64,000 bases of DNA from Corynespora cassiicola (taxonomy: Eukaryota; Ascomycota; Dothideomycetes; Pleosporales; Corynesporascaceae): positions 3,472,001-3,536,000 of the forward strand of contig JAEUWY010000006.1 in NCBI GenBank assembly GCA_022059125.1, given 5' to 3'. The notes beneath the pieces are model-generated. The model did not search any database. It was not told the DNA's origin and saw nothing but the letters and a program-made list of their open reading frames with translations. The translations under genes and the position numbers were made by a program. Every line of letters begins with the position of its first letter. The first letter of the stretch is position 1. This document shows positions 34,552 through 45,519 of the stretch, piece by piece.

Positions 34552-35097
34552 TATGCTGATTTCTGGAATCGCGCTGGCGTTTTCGAAAGCTCAGGAAATG
34601 AAAAATCCACCTTTCGGAAAGCTATCTGGCCAGATGCTACCTATATGTATGGCATTCCCTTGGCTCTCGGAATTAAAGGTCATCATCTTGGCTGTCAAGG
34701 TAGGAATTTTTTTACCCTAGGTAGCCTGGCTTTGGCTGTTGATCTGTAGGGCGTCGAGTTAAAGTTGACGAATATTCCTGAATCGGACATCCCGGAAAAA
34801 GCGAAGGCCTGGGGTTTACCATGAGTGGCCTAGATACAGTGCTAATGCGTGCCATCAGGATTAGCACCGTATGCCAAGCAGGTTAGATCCACTTGCGAAT
34901 GACCCCGCATACTTGCTACGCACTTTTTGGGGGTGCTTCGGAAGTGTAGAAACGAGTTTTCTGTTACCATAGTCAAAGAATCAATAGAGTTATATTGCCG
35001 TGATCTTGACTATTCACATTACATATCCTAACTTGTCAGATAGAGCAATCATGGCGATAAAAGCGCGTGACATTCATTGAAAAAAGGAGTAGCATTT
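34552..35097. other. Intergenic region
   Basis: 546 bases between the start of the dehydrogenase and the stop of the dioxygenase, both on the minus strand. No gene seen. It contains the dehydrogenase promoter. Confidence 0.45.
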
Positions 35098-36114
35098 TTA
35101 GAAATCCTTGTATCTAGCTTCCGATTTCCATTCCGGGAAAAGAGCGTAAATCGGATCAACTTGATCCACGGTACCACAGGCGGGATCAGACAGAGAGTAC
35201 CCCATATATTCCAACACCTCTCGAGGATACTTCCGAGCCTTCTCTGGCGGAACAGCTAGAAACTGGTTCTCCTCCTGCCTCAAATAACCCCTGGTAATAA
35301 AGGTAGAGAACACCAGCCTTTTATCGTCCTTGGTCACATTCGCGCCTCCGCCATGGTAAGCAGAGGCTAGCATGATGAATGCATCTCCTTTATCCATTTC
35401 TGCATGAATACATTGATCGACGCTAGGCGGTTCCTTGCGGTCGTTTCCCCTTGATCACAGGTCAGTAGGTGGTAGCAGCTGAAAGGTATATAGCCTACCA
35501 AAGGTGGCTGCCAGGAATGAATGCAGTGCCGCCATTCTGCTTTGTTACCTTGCAGCCTGCGACAAAACATCCGATGGCGGATTCCCTGTTGCGGTCCCTC
35601 TCATCATCCCATTCCGATATCTCTGTATGAACGTTGTGCGCAATGTAATCGTCGCGATGTAAAGGCTGAGCCTTCCCACCTGGACCAATGCGCATCGCCA
35701 CGCATGAATGTACGTATGGCTTCGATACCGATTCCTTCCTGTTGTCGCCCCACCAGAACCAACTCCTAGTGGTGAGGAAGTGATCGCAAATCGCGCGGTA
35801 TAAAGGGTGCATTACTTGAGTCATGGTGTATGTCGGGCTCAGTGCAATCAAATTGGGCGCCCTCTGTGTTTCCTCTGGGACATGGTTATTCAGATTGAGT
35901 TTGGGAGATTGCGGCACATACTGGGGAAGAAATCGCCATCCCACTCCATATCGTTATCCATTCTTTCACGACATTCGCCGTATGCCTTGTCTGCGTCTTC
36001 CTCGGAAACAAAACCCTTGACGAAGACGCCACCATCGCGCTTCAGTAGCCGGATGATGTAGTCGAGGGGCGCGTCCGCGGGGACAGTCTGCACGCCTGGT
36101 GGGAGATCTGACAT
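35098..36114 (-). CDS. Fe(II)/2-oxoglutarate dioxygenase of the phytanoyl-CoA dioxygenase family
   Basis: Three exons in transcript order, 36114-35922, 35874-35499 and 35449-35098, give 306 residues. The iron-binding triad can be placed: His137 and Asp139 in PLHRDDYIAHN and distal His222 in ASAYHGGGANV. A downstream Arg in TKDDKRLVF is a candidate 2-oxoglutarate ligand. The first intron junction restores FFPKETQRAPNLIA, a block shared by fungal PhyH proteins. This branch includes secondary-metabolite oxygenases such as the endoperoxide-forming FtmOx1 as well as general hydroxylases, so hydroxylation, desaturation or ring formation are all possible. The start at 36114 (MSDLPPGVQ) is preferred over an upstream open extension without a family-like sequence. 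No targeting signal is seen. Confidence 0.9.
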
Positions 36115-36821
36115 GGCGGAGATACGATGGGTTCCAGTATTAAAACCACGCAAACACAGGTCCTTCAGTTTTATGTAGCAAGACGGCTTTGCACCCCTCC
36201 ACAATGCCCAGTTCGTATTCAAGCTGGTGGGTGAACGCGTTCCGATCCTTGTCACGTCAGAGGGGTCGCTTGCTGCACATCATCCGGCCCGATCAGCGAG
36301 GAACCTTGCTGTTTTGGGAAATTTTCCCAACCGCTCTAGCCGGAGAAAGGAGACCCACCAAGTCGGAACGGCGATGCATCGGTGGAGCACACCGGAGAGC
36401 AGCACGGATTTCGCACTCTTGCTGTCAAGCGATCCGCATTGCAGGTCTCTTTTCTGCGTGACCAGCACCCAGAAGCCCATACCAATCAGAATTCCACAAA
36501 TCGCCCCATGAGAAGGAACGGAGGATTTCCGTGTGGATGTGAGGCCGCACGATAGTCTGGCATGGAATAATTAGACTGCATGTGGAGTTGAGGAGTTGCC
36601 CGCTTCAGGTGTTACTCGGAACTGTTCAATTCTATGGTTGTACCAAGCCTCCTTCCGCAGTGAAGTAAATGAAAAATGGCCAGATTTGCAATTAGGGGAA
36701 TTTTCCCAGCATGGTACTTGAGTTTGCTGGCCTAATTGCTAACACGCTGAACAAGCTTTTGCGCGAATGAACATTAGAAGAATAAGTAGTCGTGTTGACG
36801 CGCTAGACTCTTGGAGCAAGT
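36115..36821. other. Intergenic region
   Basis: About 700 bases between the dioxygenase start and the end of the Zn2Cys6 regulator. It should carry the dioxygenase promoter. Plus-strand frames here have no family resemblance. Confidence 0.45.
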
Positions 36822-38513
36822 CTACATAAAGTTGTTAGCTGTGGGCTTCATGTTGGGGACGAAACCTACATATTCGAACCAGGGCACGTTGATGGAGCCG
36901 TCACTTTTTGCTTGATCCTCCCAAGTCCTGCTTAAGAGTTCCGATAGGCTATGGTAGGTAATACCGGTCATTTGCTCTATGTGCCTTATGCAAAACAGCA
37001 CATATTGTTGTTGATGAGGCGTAGCAGTCTCAGCCCCAGCGACAAAAAGCGGGAACAGAAGTCGCTTGTAATGGGGTGAGTCTTGTGGAATTCCCGCGGA
37101 AGCGTCCAGTATAGACTCAACGGCAGTCTTTATCCTCATGTCGCTGCAGGGAATCCTGAATGTGTCCGGGAACCGAAGAGCTCTCAATATCGCTACGTGC
37201 CGGTAGGATTCAGCCAATAATGTCCACTCGATGTTATTGCTGGGGTGCTGATACGACAAGGGGTCCCATTCATAAAGTTCAACTAGTATCTCGTCGATTA
37301 TCGTCTGGAACTCTTCGACGTTTATTTCTTCGAATCGGAATTTTCTCCCACTTGTCAACGTTCTGCCAATCGCCATGAAAACCTGTGCCGGGCAACCAAA
37401 CAACGATTGCAACATTGAGTTGTCTGCAGTCCCCACTAAATCTCTTGTCTTTTGGGGGAAAGCAAGCTTTTCTGCTCCACTAAAGCCTCGCAAAAGATCA
37501 AGCCACGTCAATGCAGTGATGAGAAACATTTGACGTTGGCCCGGAGCATGCGGTCGACTGGCGATGCGAGAGCAGAGAAACGCTACTCCGTTTAAATGCG
37601 CACCGTGTAGCGACTTGCCGCAATCGCATACCTGCTTGTGTGTCAACAAGAGCTACGAAGCAAGAAAAGGTTTTTTCAGAGGTAGCTTACGTCATGCAAT
37701 ACGAGAACGAGGACAATCGCCAACGCAATCTCTTCCTCAAATTCAGTCAGTCCAAAGCATTCCTCTTTCAGCAACAGTGAGCTCAGAGACTGGATAGCGG
37801 CCAAACGGTACTGAATTGCAGATGTCGTCATGGATTTTTGCGCTTGTTCATCTTGAGCCACAATATGACAGGCCGACAACCCTAGGATTGCTTTTTTGAG
37901 GCCGATGTGCTGGTAGGCCAGGGGAAGAATGTATGCTTCAAAGGGATTGGGCGCGTCTACGGATGTTATCGAAAGTTTTGTACAGAGAGTGTTTTCATCT
38001 ATTAAGCTTGGTAAGTACGGTGTTGAGGCGCAAATGAACAGAGACGTACAGTGTTTCAAAATATGATCCTCTAGGGACGATGATATGGAACTTGGGCTCG
38101 AAGCTTCGGCTGTAGGGTCATCCTGAGGCATTTTGAGCGCAACCATTGGCCCCTCTAACCCGGTAGCCGAGCCCCCAGGGGAGTCATTGGCCTCACTCAA
38201 AGGCGGCGTAGATTCTATCACGGTTTTCGATGAGATTTCATTCGCACGACTCTGCCTGGCTTTCGAGCGCTTCTTGGGCGAAGGCGCTGAAGGCTGGTTG
38301 TACATTTTGATGTTCAGAGGATAACCCTCGCAGACTAGACCTTTGGATATGCATCGCATGCAGTGTGGGCGTGTCCTGTCGCATTTTCTGCACTTTTTGC
38401 GACAGGTTCCACAGACAGGGTCTTGCAAAGAGTCAGCGCAATAGAGAGAGGTGTGATACATTACAGCAGAGCTTACCTATGCGACGATTTGCTGCAGAAA
38501 ACGACATCGCCAT
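36822..38513 (-). CDS. Zn2Cys6 transcription factor, likely regulator of the oxidative cluster
   Basis: Three exons in transcript order, 38513-38477, 38421-37691 and 37631-36822, give 525 residues. The first exon encodes only 12 residues plus one base. The zinc cluster is at Cys16, 19, 26, 33, 36 and 43 with canonical spacing and an extra Cys at 23. A Ser/Pro linker (about 55-130) leads into the fungal-specific helical region (LPLAYQHIGLKKAILGLSACHI, then the block starting DVCDCGKSLHG restored by the second splice). This matches the class of compact Zn2Cys6 activators common in fungal metabolic clusters. It lies at the right end of the run of oxidative genes, on the same strand as the dehydrogenase and dioxygenase, so it is the natural candidate for pathway-specific control. 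That role is inferred from position only. Confidence 0.88.
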
Positions 38514-39366
38514 TGCGACAGATTGCTCAACGACGTAACTATTCGATTTGCGGGTTTGAGGTGGAATCGGATGACTTGCTATGGTTTGTCGGCATGAGCG
38601 GGGCGGTATGATGGCGTTCTAGCCCGAAAGCTGGTGACTGAATGCCCGCGTTCCTTCCGATTGGTCAAGCGATGCCCTTGGCCCTAAATGGGCAGGGGCT
38701 AGGAAGCTCCCGAGGTCGAAACCGATGAGTTAAGTTCTCATGAAGTTTTGCGGCCTGTTCAAGAGTCCTGCCTCATAATATCTAGGAGGATATCATGGCG
38801 GTACAAAGCACGATCCGGCGCGGCGTTCAATTCACAGCTGGCACCATCCCGATACACAAAGTGACCGCAGATCAATACGTCATTGACCTGCGTCGACATA
38901 GTTTGTGATAAGTCTTATGTTGTTCTTGCTTTGATAGAAGAAGAGGAGTGCGGTGTAAAGTTGGAGAAAGCCCGTTACTCATCAGCTTCTTTTCAAGAGA
39001 TCAACAGCGTGGCTGGACACAAATAGGGAACTATCTTAAAACGCCGTTTTTCTATGTTAATAGCGTGACTTGTCTTATATCACAACTTTTCCCCTCATTA
39101 TATGAGACTCCAAAGTCACATACTGAAACATTTTTTAAAGCCATTATGGACGGGTCTTGATTCAAGAATACTATTAAACTTGCCTTTTGACAACCTCCTG
39201 ACTAAAGGTCGGTGGAGTACCGTTGAATGATTATTATTGACTACTATTCCAGATCCAAACTACTGGTTGCTCTAACGACTGCAGACTAATGTATCCAATC
39301 TAACAAAAGTGCCCCGGAATTTAATAATGGTGTTGATAGGTCGTTGAAGCACCATGTGTAGGTTAA
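38514..39366. other. AT-rich intergenic region
   Basis: About 850 bases upstream of the Zn2Cys6 gene, becoming AT-rich to the right. No gene seen. It should include the regulator's promoter. Confidence 0.45.
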
Positions 39367-39900
39367 TCATGTTGACCAATCACTAGTTCCTTCGGGCGAC
39401 CGATGAATTCCATAAATAGCTCCCTCATGGAAATAGAAGATCTTGGAAACGTCCACCACAACATCTGAAGTGGGCGATTCTAGCATCAATGAATCGTTTG
39501 AATCTGTCCAGACGATCTCTCCTCGCCCCATAAGTGGGTCTCCGAGTGCTTGGAGCAGACCATTAAGGCTATTGTCTACATTTTCGTCAATGAAATACCC
39601 CACATTTGTCTTAGTCGAAAAAAATCATCCATTTTTCCAATAGCATTCAAAGTTGCGGGGAAATTAGCTATTGGAGTATAGTTTATTGGGTCGTGCAGTA
39701 AGGCCAACTGATCAAGACCATCCTCTCGATAGGCATCTTCGCACCTAGCATAAGAATTATGTAGTCCTGGACGTGTTAGAGTATCGTTCAAGCAAAACCC
39801 CCGCTTACCGGTAGATACTCAGCGGCAGTCTCGATCTTGAAAGGATTGAAATTTTCCTGGCTGTTGGTGATACGCTGGTCAAGGATGTCTATTTACTATT
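39367..39900 (-). pseudogene. Unidentified decayed gene
   Basis: Three protein-like pieces follow each other on the minus strand: one from about 39900 to 39820 ending TAAEYLP before a donor-like GTAAG, one at about 39767-39620 (YREDGLDQLALLHDP, PATLNAIGKMDDFF), and one at 39603-39367 (VGYFIDENVDNSLNGLLQAL to SPEGTSDWST). The second and third are in different frames and would join smoothly if the run of seven T (minus strand) near 39626-39632 had one more base. The first junction also does not keep phase. I do not recognise the family. A single-base loss in a homopolymer, followed by drift, is the simplest explanation. Confidence 0.4.
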
Positions 39901-40535
39901 GGATTGAGCACTTTGCTGCGCGATCCGCTGCTTAACCCCAATAATCAGGCTTTGTAGATTTTTATCTTGATCAATGGCCTGTTAATTCTTAAGATGTCCA
40001 AATTCGCCAGCCAGACTTTTACAGCAGCCACCTATCGTTGTGAGCTAAGCTGCCAAATCTTCAACATTTGTTTATGCTGACTCTATGTTTACGACTATTA
40101 AATGTGGGTTAATGTTGCAGCCTTGCGGCTATTGTTCTAAATATATGTTGAAACGGACCAGATTTATGTTTATACATAGCCTTTTGACATATTTAGTCCG
40201 TTGGTCATAACGCTTAGCATCTAATCCTGGCAGGCCAGATGGTCAATTCCCATGAACAATATCATCTTCGAAGAATGCTTATGGCACATTGCTCAGACAG
40301 CCCCATCATACTTTCTAGGCAGCCTGAAAAAGAGTACTAGAAAAAGAACACGTGGGTAACACATCGCAAAGCGCGCACATAATCTTTGTACTAAAAAAAG
40401 GAGTCATTATCCTCCTGTTATTGATGTTGCCTAAACTAACAAGCCCGATGAATCCAAACCTGTGGTATTTCAACTCTCCCCCAGCCGCACCGCAAATCAG
40501 GCATTCAAATCATTGTTCGCGCATTGAAATCGGCT
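39901..40535. other. AT-rich gene-free stretch
   Basis: About 630 bases of AT-rich sequence with many stops in all frames. This is the composition expected of old RIP-mutated or decayed DNA at the right edge of the accessory island. No gene seen. Confidence 0.45.
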
Positions 40536-42044
40536 CTACTTTGCCTCCTTCAACAGAGCCTCGGCTGCAGCATCTTTTTGGCCGACGCTGCCACTACGCT
40601 TGGCCTCCTTGAGGTCGCCAGACGCGCCTCCTTCCTTGCTCTCGGCAGCCTTCTTCAAGCGCTCTGAGTCCTCGGCCTTGATGTCCTTCTTCGCATCCTC
40701 GTCATCACTATCTCCCAGACTGAAAGGATCGTGGTCATCGGGCTCGGGGTTCGGCGCGACTGACGTCAGAGGCTGCCACTTCTTGCCTCCAGTCTTGCCC
40801 GCGGCGTTTGCGCCCTGGTTGCTGGGGGACGGGTTGCGGTAAAGGGCATCGACTTCGTCAACGGGGCCGGATTGAGGGGGCGATACGGGCGTGGGCTTGA
40901 AAAGGTCGGGGTTTGCAAGGGGGCGGCCTGACTGGCGGTGGGCCGGGGCTGGGTTTGATTAGCACATTTGCTTCACTCCATAGATGCGGGGAAACAAACC
41001 TTCATCGTCTCTCAACTGCAGGGCCTCGAAGTTGTCGTCAAGTACCCGATTGTCCGTGTCGTACCTGTTGTGGTCGGCGGACCTCCGCTGCTCTGCAGAC
41101 TTGCGGATGCCGTGAATCTGGTCAGACTGTGAGGGACCATAGTTCTGGCGCTGTTGCGAAGGCTCCGGCCTATACACTGGGTTTCCATATTGGTCGTACT
41201 CCTCGGGTTCACCATCAAGCTTCTTCCTGAAATCGGTGATCCACTTGTTGACCTTGGTCTGCGTCTCGCGGAAGCCCTGCTCGATATTCTTCTTGATTAC
41301 AGGAAGGTCGTCTGCGCATTGTTAGACGATTTGTGCATGGCACTCAAAGATATGAACACACCGTCGAAGAAGCTGTGCTCGCGATCATCGTACAGCTCAT
41401 TCGGCTTCAATCCGGTCTGGCGTCGCTGCGGCGGCTGGTGGGGGTCACCCCTTCCGCGCGAACCATAACCTCCTCCTTGCTGCGTCTGGAAGTGCTCGGC
41501 GAGCTGGCGCGCATAAATCTCATCTTGCTCCAACTGGCTTCGGGGCTGTGTCGGGCGCGGCGGTTGTGGCGGAGGCGCCTCATCTTCCTTGAAGTTGGGG
41601 TCCGACATGCTCAAAAGGGCATTGAAAGCTGGCTCCACCTGGCCTCCGCTAGCTACCAATATGGCCTTGACGACCTTCTGGTCAATGCTAGGGAAAGCCT
41701 CGGTGAGGGTGTTCATGGCCTGCTGTTGGGGGCTCATTGGCCGCGGCGGCTTGGGAGGGGGGATCTCGGTCGCGTCGTCTGAGAAGCGGACGCCGGGCTT
41801 GGGCGACTTGGAGGGCGGGGGCGAGGCGACGGGTTCCGACGTGTTCGCAGGCGTCTCGTTGTCGTCGTCAAAGTCTAGTTCGCGCGCGGTCGTTGGGGAC
41901 TCGGCGCCGGTCGCTGAACCAGTTTTGGTGGGCTGGAGAGCATCAGTAGCTGTTGGGAAACTGGTCGGTTGGGGAGCTGTAGGATCGAGGGGCAGCGCGG
42001 GGTCGAGTTGGCAGTACCTTTTCAGCCGCCGGTTTCTCAGACAT
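40536..42044 (-). CDS. CUE-domain ubiquitin-binding protein (Cue5-like)
   Basis: Four exons in transcript order, 42044-42018, 41932-41362, 41311-41000 and 40927-40536, give 433 residues. After a disordered proline-rich N-terminus comes a CUE domain (about 79-121) with AMNTLTEAFPSIDQKVVKAIL and the distal LL in NALLSMSDP. CUE domains bind ubiquitin; yeast Cue5 acts as an autophagy receptor for ubiquitinated aggregates. The remainder is charged and low-complexity, with a PPPQPPRP stretch and an acidic/lysine C-terminus. Exon 1 encodes nine residues (MSEKPAAEK). The acceptor at 41933 is chosen because it alone keeps phase 0 with a good branch site. This is a conserved core gene and marks the return of housekeeping sequence after the island. 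Confidence 0.85.
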
Positions 42045-42716
42045 TGTTGCGGTGGGAGTAGTGGTGGGGTGCAGGAAAAAAACAAGTGAAAGCAAGCTAT
42101 TGCAAGAGGGAGCAGGCGGGCGATGCTCTAGATTTAGGCCTCGAGCTTTGGTGTCGCATGCTGTGGCTTGGGCTCATGCGGCAATGACGAAGCTTGGACG
42201 AGCTATTCCCAAATAGGAAACACTAGGCCGCTCTGGGGAAGGACTGCCAAGCACGTGCGCAGTCAACTCCCACATCTTTCCAGGGCCTTCGCCTCCGTCC
42301 ACATCATCCCTCTCCAAGGCATCCATCATTCTATCCAATCGATGCGCTGTCCACCCACGTTGCTAAGAGCTGTACCAAATTTCTCCAGATGCAAACCGCC
42401 GCAGCCGGTGCCCTTGGCCACTCGGCCATGCGAGACACCTCAGGCAGCATCTCCTTCACAAAGTACTCGCCCCACCCCTGGACCCCACCCACTATTTCCC
42501 AGTGTTCAGGAGCAATATCAGTTATGATTTATCCATCCCATGCTCGTACATATACGTCTATGGACCTCCGAATATCGCAAGCACCCATCACATGAGAGCC
42601 ACCGACGTTACCTGGGTAACACACTCGGCCATCAGGAAGACGCCTTAGTCAATCCATCCACGTGGGAACGGGACCTAATTGGACTTTGATTTGCATTCAT
42701 TTCTTCCGCTAAGCTA
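42045..42716. other. Intergenic region
   Basis: About 670 bases. A plus-strand frame at 42389-42595 starts MQTAAAGALGHSAMRDT and reads moderately protein-like, but I recognise no family and see no splice partner. Otherwise it holds the CUE gene promoter and the end of the next minus-strand gene. Confidence 0.35.
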
Positions 42717-44251
42717 CTAGTACGCCGTCGATACAATTTTCATCTCGACCGTCTTTCGTATGCCAGGAGACTCCATGTGAGCAGATTCCACCATGGGCTT
42801 GGGAATCATTGCCTCCTGGGAGGAGGTCGACCCTGATCCTTTGCATTCCGAGCATCTGTTGGTATATAGGTCCATTTCTATTCTTCCCGTTATGCCGTGA
42901 GGTTCATGCTGATGAGCTGTCCTATCTGACCGGACTGACCTGAGGTAAGAAGGGGGCATTGTCGATGTCGTTTTGCCGAACGTGTGGTATATCTTTGTGA
43001 CCGAACTTGCGCAAGGAATGCAAAGGCCGATAGTAATTTCAATCACACTGCAAATGTCAACACGACAGCGACGCAAACTTCCACCGAATTTATCTTGGTA
43101 CTTACGAAGCAGCAAAAGTCTGAGACATGTTGAACATCGCATCAGCAGACCTATAGTACTTCCCTCGGTAATAAAGGGTAAGGACGCTGCTAAGGCATGC
43201 GCTAGCAGAGGTATTAGATGTTGTTCTCTTGGTTTGAGTAACTGGCTTACCCAAAAGCGACAAGGAAAACGGCTACTACACCCAGTTTCCTTTTGAGTGG
43301 GAGCTTGAGCTCACAGACCGCCGGCAAAGGAAGGAAAAAGATATAGAAGTCGGTAATGACGGTTACGACAGCCTGTATAACGCATACCAACGGCGCGCTC
43401 CCTGTCGTGATCGAGCATGCAGGATAATCTAGGCCCGCCACATAGGCCTCAGATGAAGCCCCACCTCGTGGTCTACACGCAATCGCAGCATAAACTGCGC
43501 TGCCCCAATACATGATCCCGGAAATAAACACGCCTGCGTATACCAGCATTCTGGTGCATCTCAAGGGTGAAAATGCTGTTAGGATTAGACAGAACAAACA
43601 TAGTTTAGAGATCCAGTGGAAGGGTCCCATCAGGATGGTAACAACAAAGGACCTCTTGGGTTGATTTGATCAGCTGACTCCGGTTTGAGCGGTATAGAAT
43701 CTGCATACCATCAAGACAGACTTGGTCATGTGCTTTACTTGTAGGTTCCACACATGGTAGCCGTATGCTCCATTGGTAAACACTGAGAGAAGTCAGACAT
43801 CTGCATCATCTTTTTGGATACATCGGACTTGCTTGAAATAAACAGCGCTATCAGTGATATCCCGAACGGCTACGCAATGTTAGAGCGTTGATAACAGAAC
43901 TTACTGGTAGGCTCACCCAGCTGGCCATATATATGTCTGATGATTTTTTAGAACATACAATTCCGTGTCATGTCGTCCTACTTACAGTCTTCTACAGTAA
44001 TTCTCCTGAACAAGTACACTTTGGCATATACGCGGACAAGAAGAGCAAGTACAGCCAACGAAATTCCGATGGCTCCAACTATCACCACGAGGGTGCCATT
44101 ATACGGCCCGCCACCTAATTCCTGTTTTACGCCCTGCCATAAGTTAGTAATCGCTTTACGCAAAACCACCATTACATACCGGAGGCGGTGTGGCCAAAGG
44201 AACATTTTGCAGATACTCCCGCGCCGTTGGGTCAATCACCCCGTCCCGCAT
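42717..44251 (-). CDS. Second fungal rhodopsin-domain integral membrane protein
   Basis: Eight exons in transcript order, 44251-44180, 44133-43986, 43936-43905, 43869-43833, 43782-43709, 43654-43251, 43201-43106 and 43047-42717, give 397 residues. The family hallmarks are continuous only after splicing: VIVGAIGISLAVLALLVRVYAKV (TM1), a GYHVWNLQVKHM loop, KLCLFCLILTAFSPLR (TM3), FYIFFLPLPAVCELKLPLKRK (TM5/6 border) and a hydrophilic tail. Two introns are unusual: 43870-43904 is only 35 nt, and 43783-43832 begins with GC rather than GT (GCAAGT, the standard GC-AG donor). Because of these the middle of the model is less certain than the ends. It is distinct from the copy at 17779-19090. Ligand and signalling role are unknown. 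Confidence 0.75.
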
Positions 44252-45519
44252 TTCAGCCTTCGTTTGAAACAGATAACACGATAATTGAAAAAAGGGAATG
44301 ATCGGTTACGATTTCTTAGGTCGCGCGAGCTCAAACGGAACGCGAGAATTCGCACTGCCGCCCACCGTGATCCAAAGCCATATAAGCTACCTCCGAGAAA
44401 AACTCGTCTGCATAATCGCGGCCCCAGCCTTGCTCAGGCTACAAGAAGAGTCATGGTTCCACAGCATTGTTGGGTGCTCAAGGGCCAGGATGGATGCAGA
44501 GATCGGCTGGGGCGCAATATATCGTCGGACTGCGTTTTGCACTTGGCGCCTGGTGAGTAAGCGTACGGCCCCATCCAGAACCAATGAAATACGTCAACAC
44601 CTGGACGCCTTCTAGCCTTGCTGCAATGTTGCGCTGATTCTAATTAGCTACTGCCGTCATTCGTAGTGATACAGGTATATTTGTAAACGGAAAGCCCGAG
44701 GGTGTATTGTTAATATGTTGAACCCTGTAAGACTTTCATTGCTTTCAGAGATGAAATGCTCCGCAGCAATATTTTCAATATTTTCGCTGGCAAAATAAGA
44801 ATTCCAAATTCATATACAAAGTAGAAAGCCAATAACTGTTTCTCATTATCTCTAGTCACTGTTCTGTTAGATGCCTAGCCAGCGTTATTGCTGTTTAGTC
44901 CTGGCCCAGCAAAGCTGAGAAAAAGGGACTCCTACAGCTCTTCGATAGAAAGCCAATACTTAGAGCGGTGACGGAAGATCCTGATGGATGAAAATAAAAC
45001 GTAATGCTTCGGTGGTGCGCACAGAATGTGCTACGCCGCAATATCATCCATCCAAGTCTCGGGCTAACTTTTAGCGCTGAGCGGTGCCTCTTCCAACACA
45101 TGCAACCACATACAGTCTGTTGAAAATCGGCCAATTCTCACAAATCCCACATCGCTCTAAACTTAATACTGTAGTTCTCCCCATGAGACTGATCCCAAAA
45201 CCTGAATACGAATAAGTCCTAGACATAGTTCCCAACATCCTCAAGGCAGCCATCTTCATCAGTTCAAAAGTGTGGTCCCAACAACCAAAGAGAACACCAA
45301 AACAATATCACTAACCTCATCAAACCTCATAGACACAGTAACTACGTTGGCAGGGTATGCCGGACTGGGTACCCCTGGCGCTTATGTTCAAATTTTTTCC
45401 ACGCAGATAATACATGGTTTGGAACTCTTTATAGCAGCCCATAGCCAATATCTTTAGTGTCACTAATCTATGACTTCAGGATAGTGTAACTATCTATCCT
45501 AAATGCCGTCGGAAGCCTT
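44252..45519. other. AT-rich gene-free stretch
   Basis: About 1.27 kb with short frames in all directions and no family resemblance. AT content rises to the right, leading into the P450 pseudogene. No gene seen. Confidence 0.45.

Noticed and set aside
44298..44615. A 105-codon plus-strand frame upstream of the second rhodopsin-domain gene
   Set aside because: No family resemblance, and it overlaps an equally open minus-strand frame in AT-rich sequence; likely chance.
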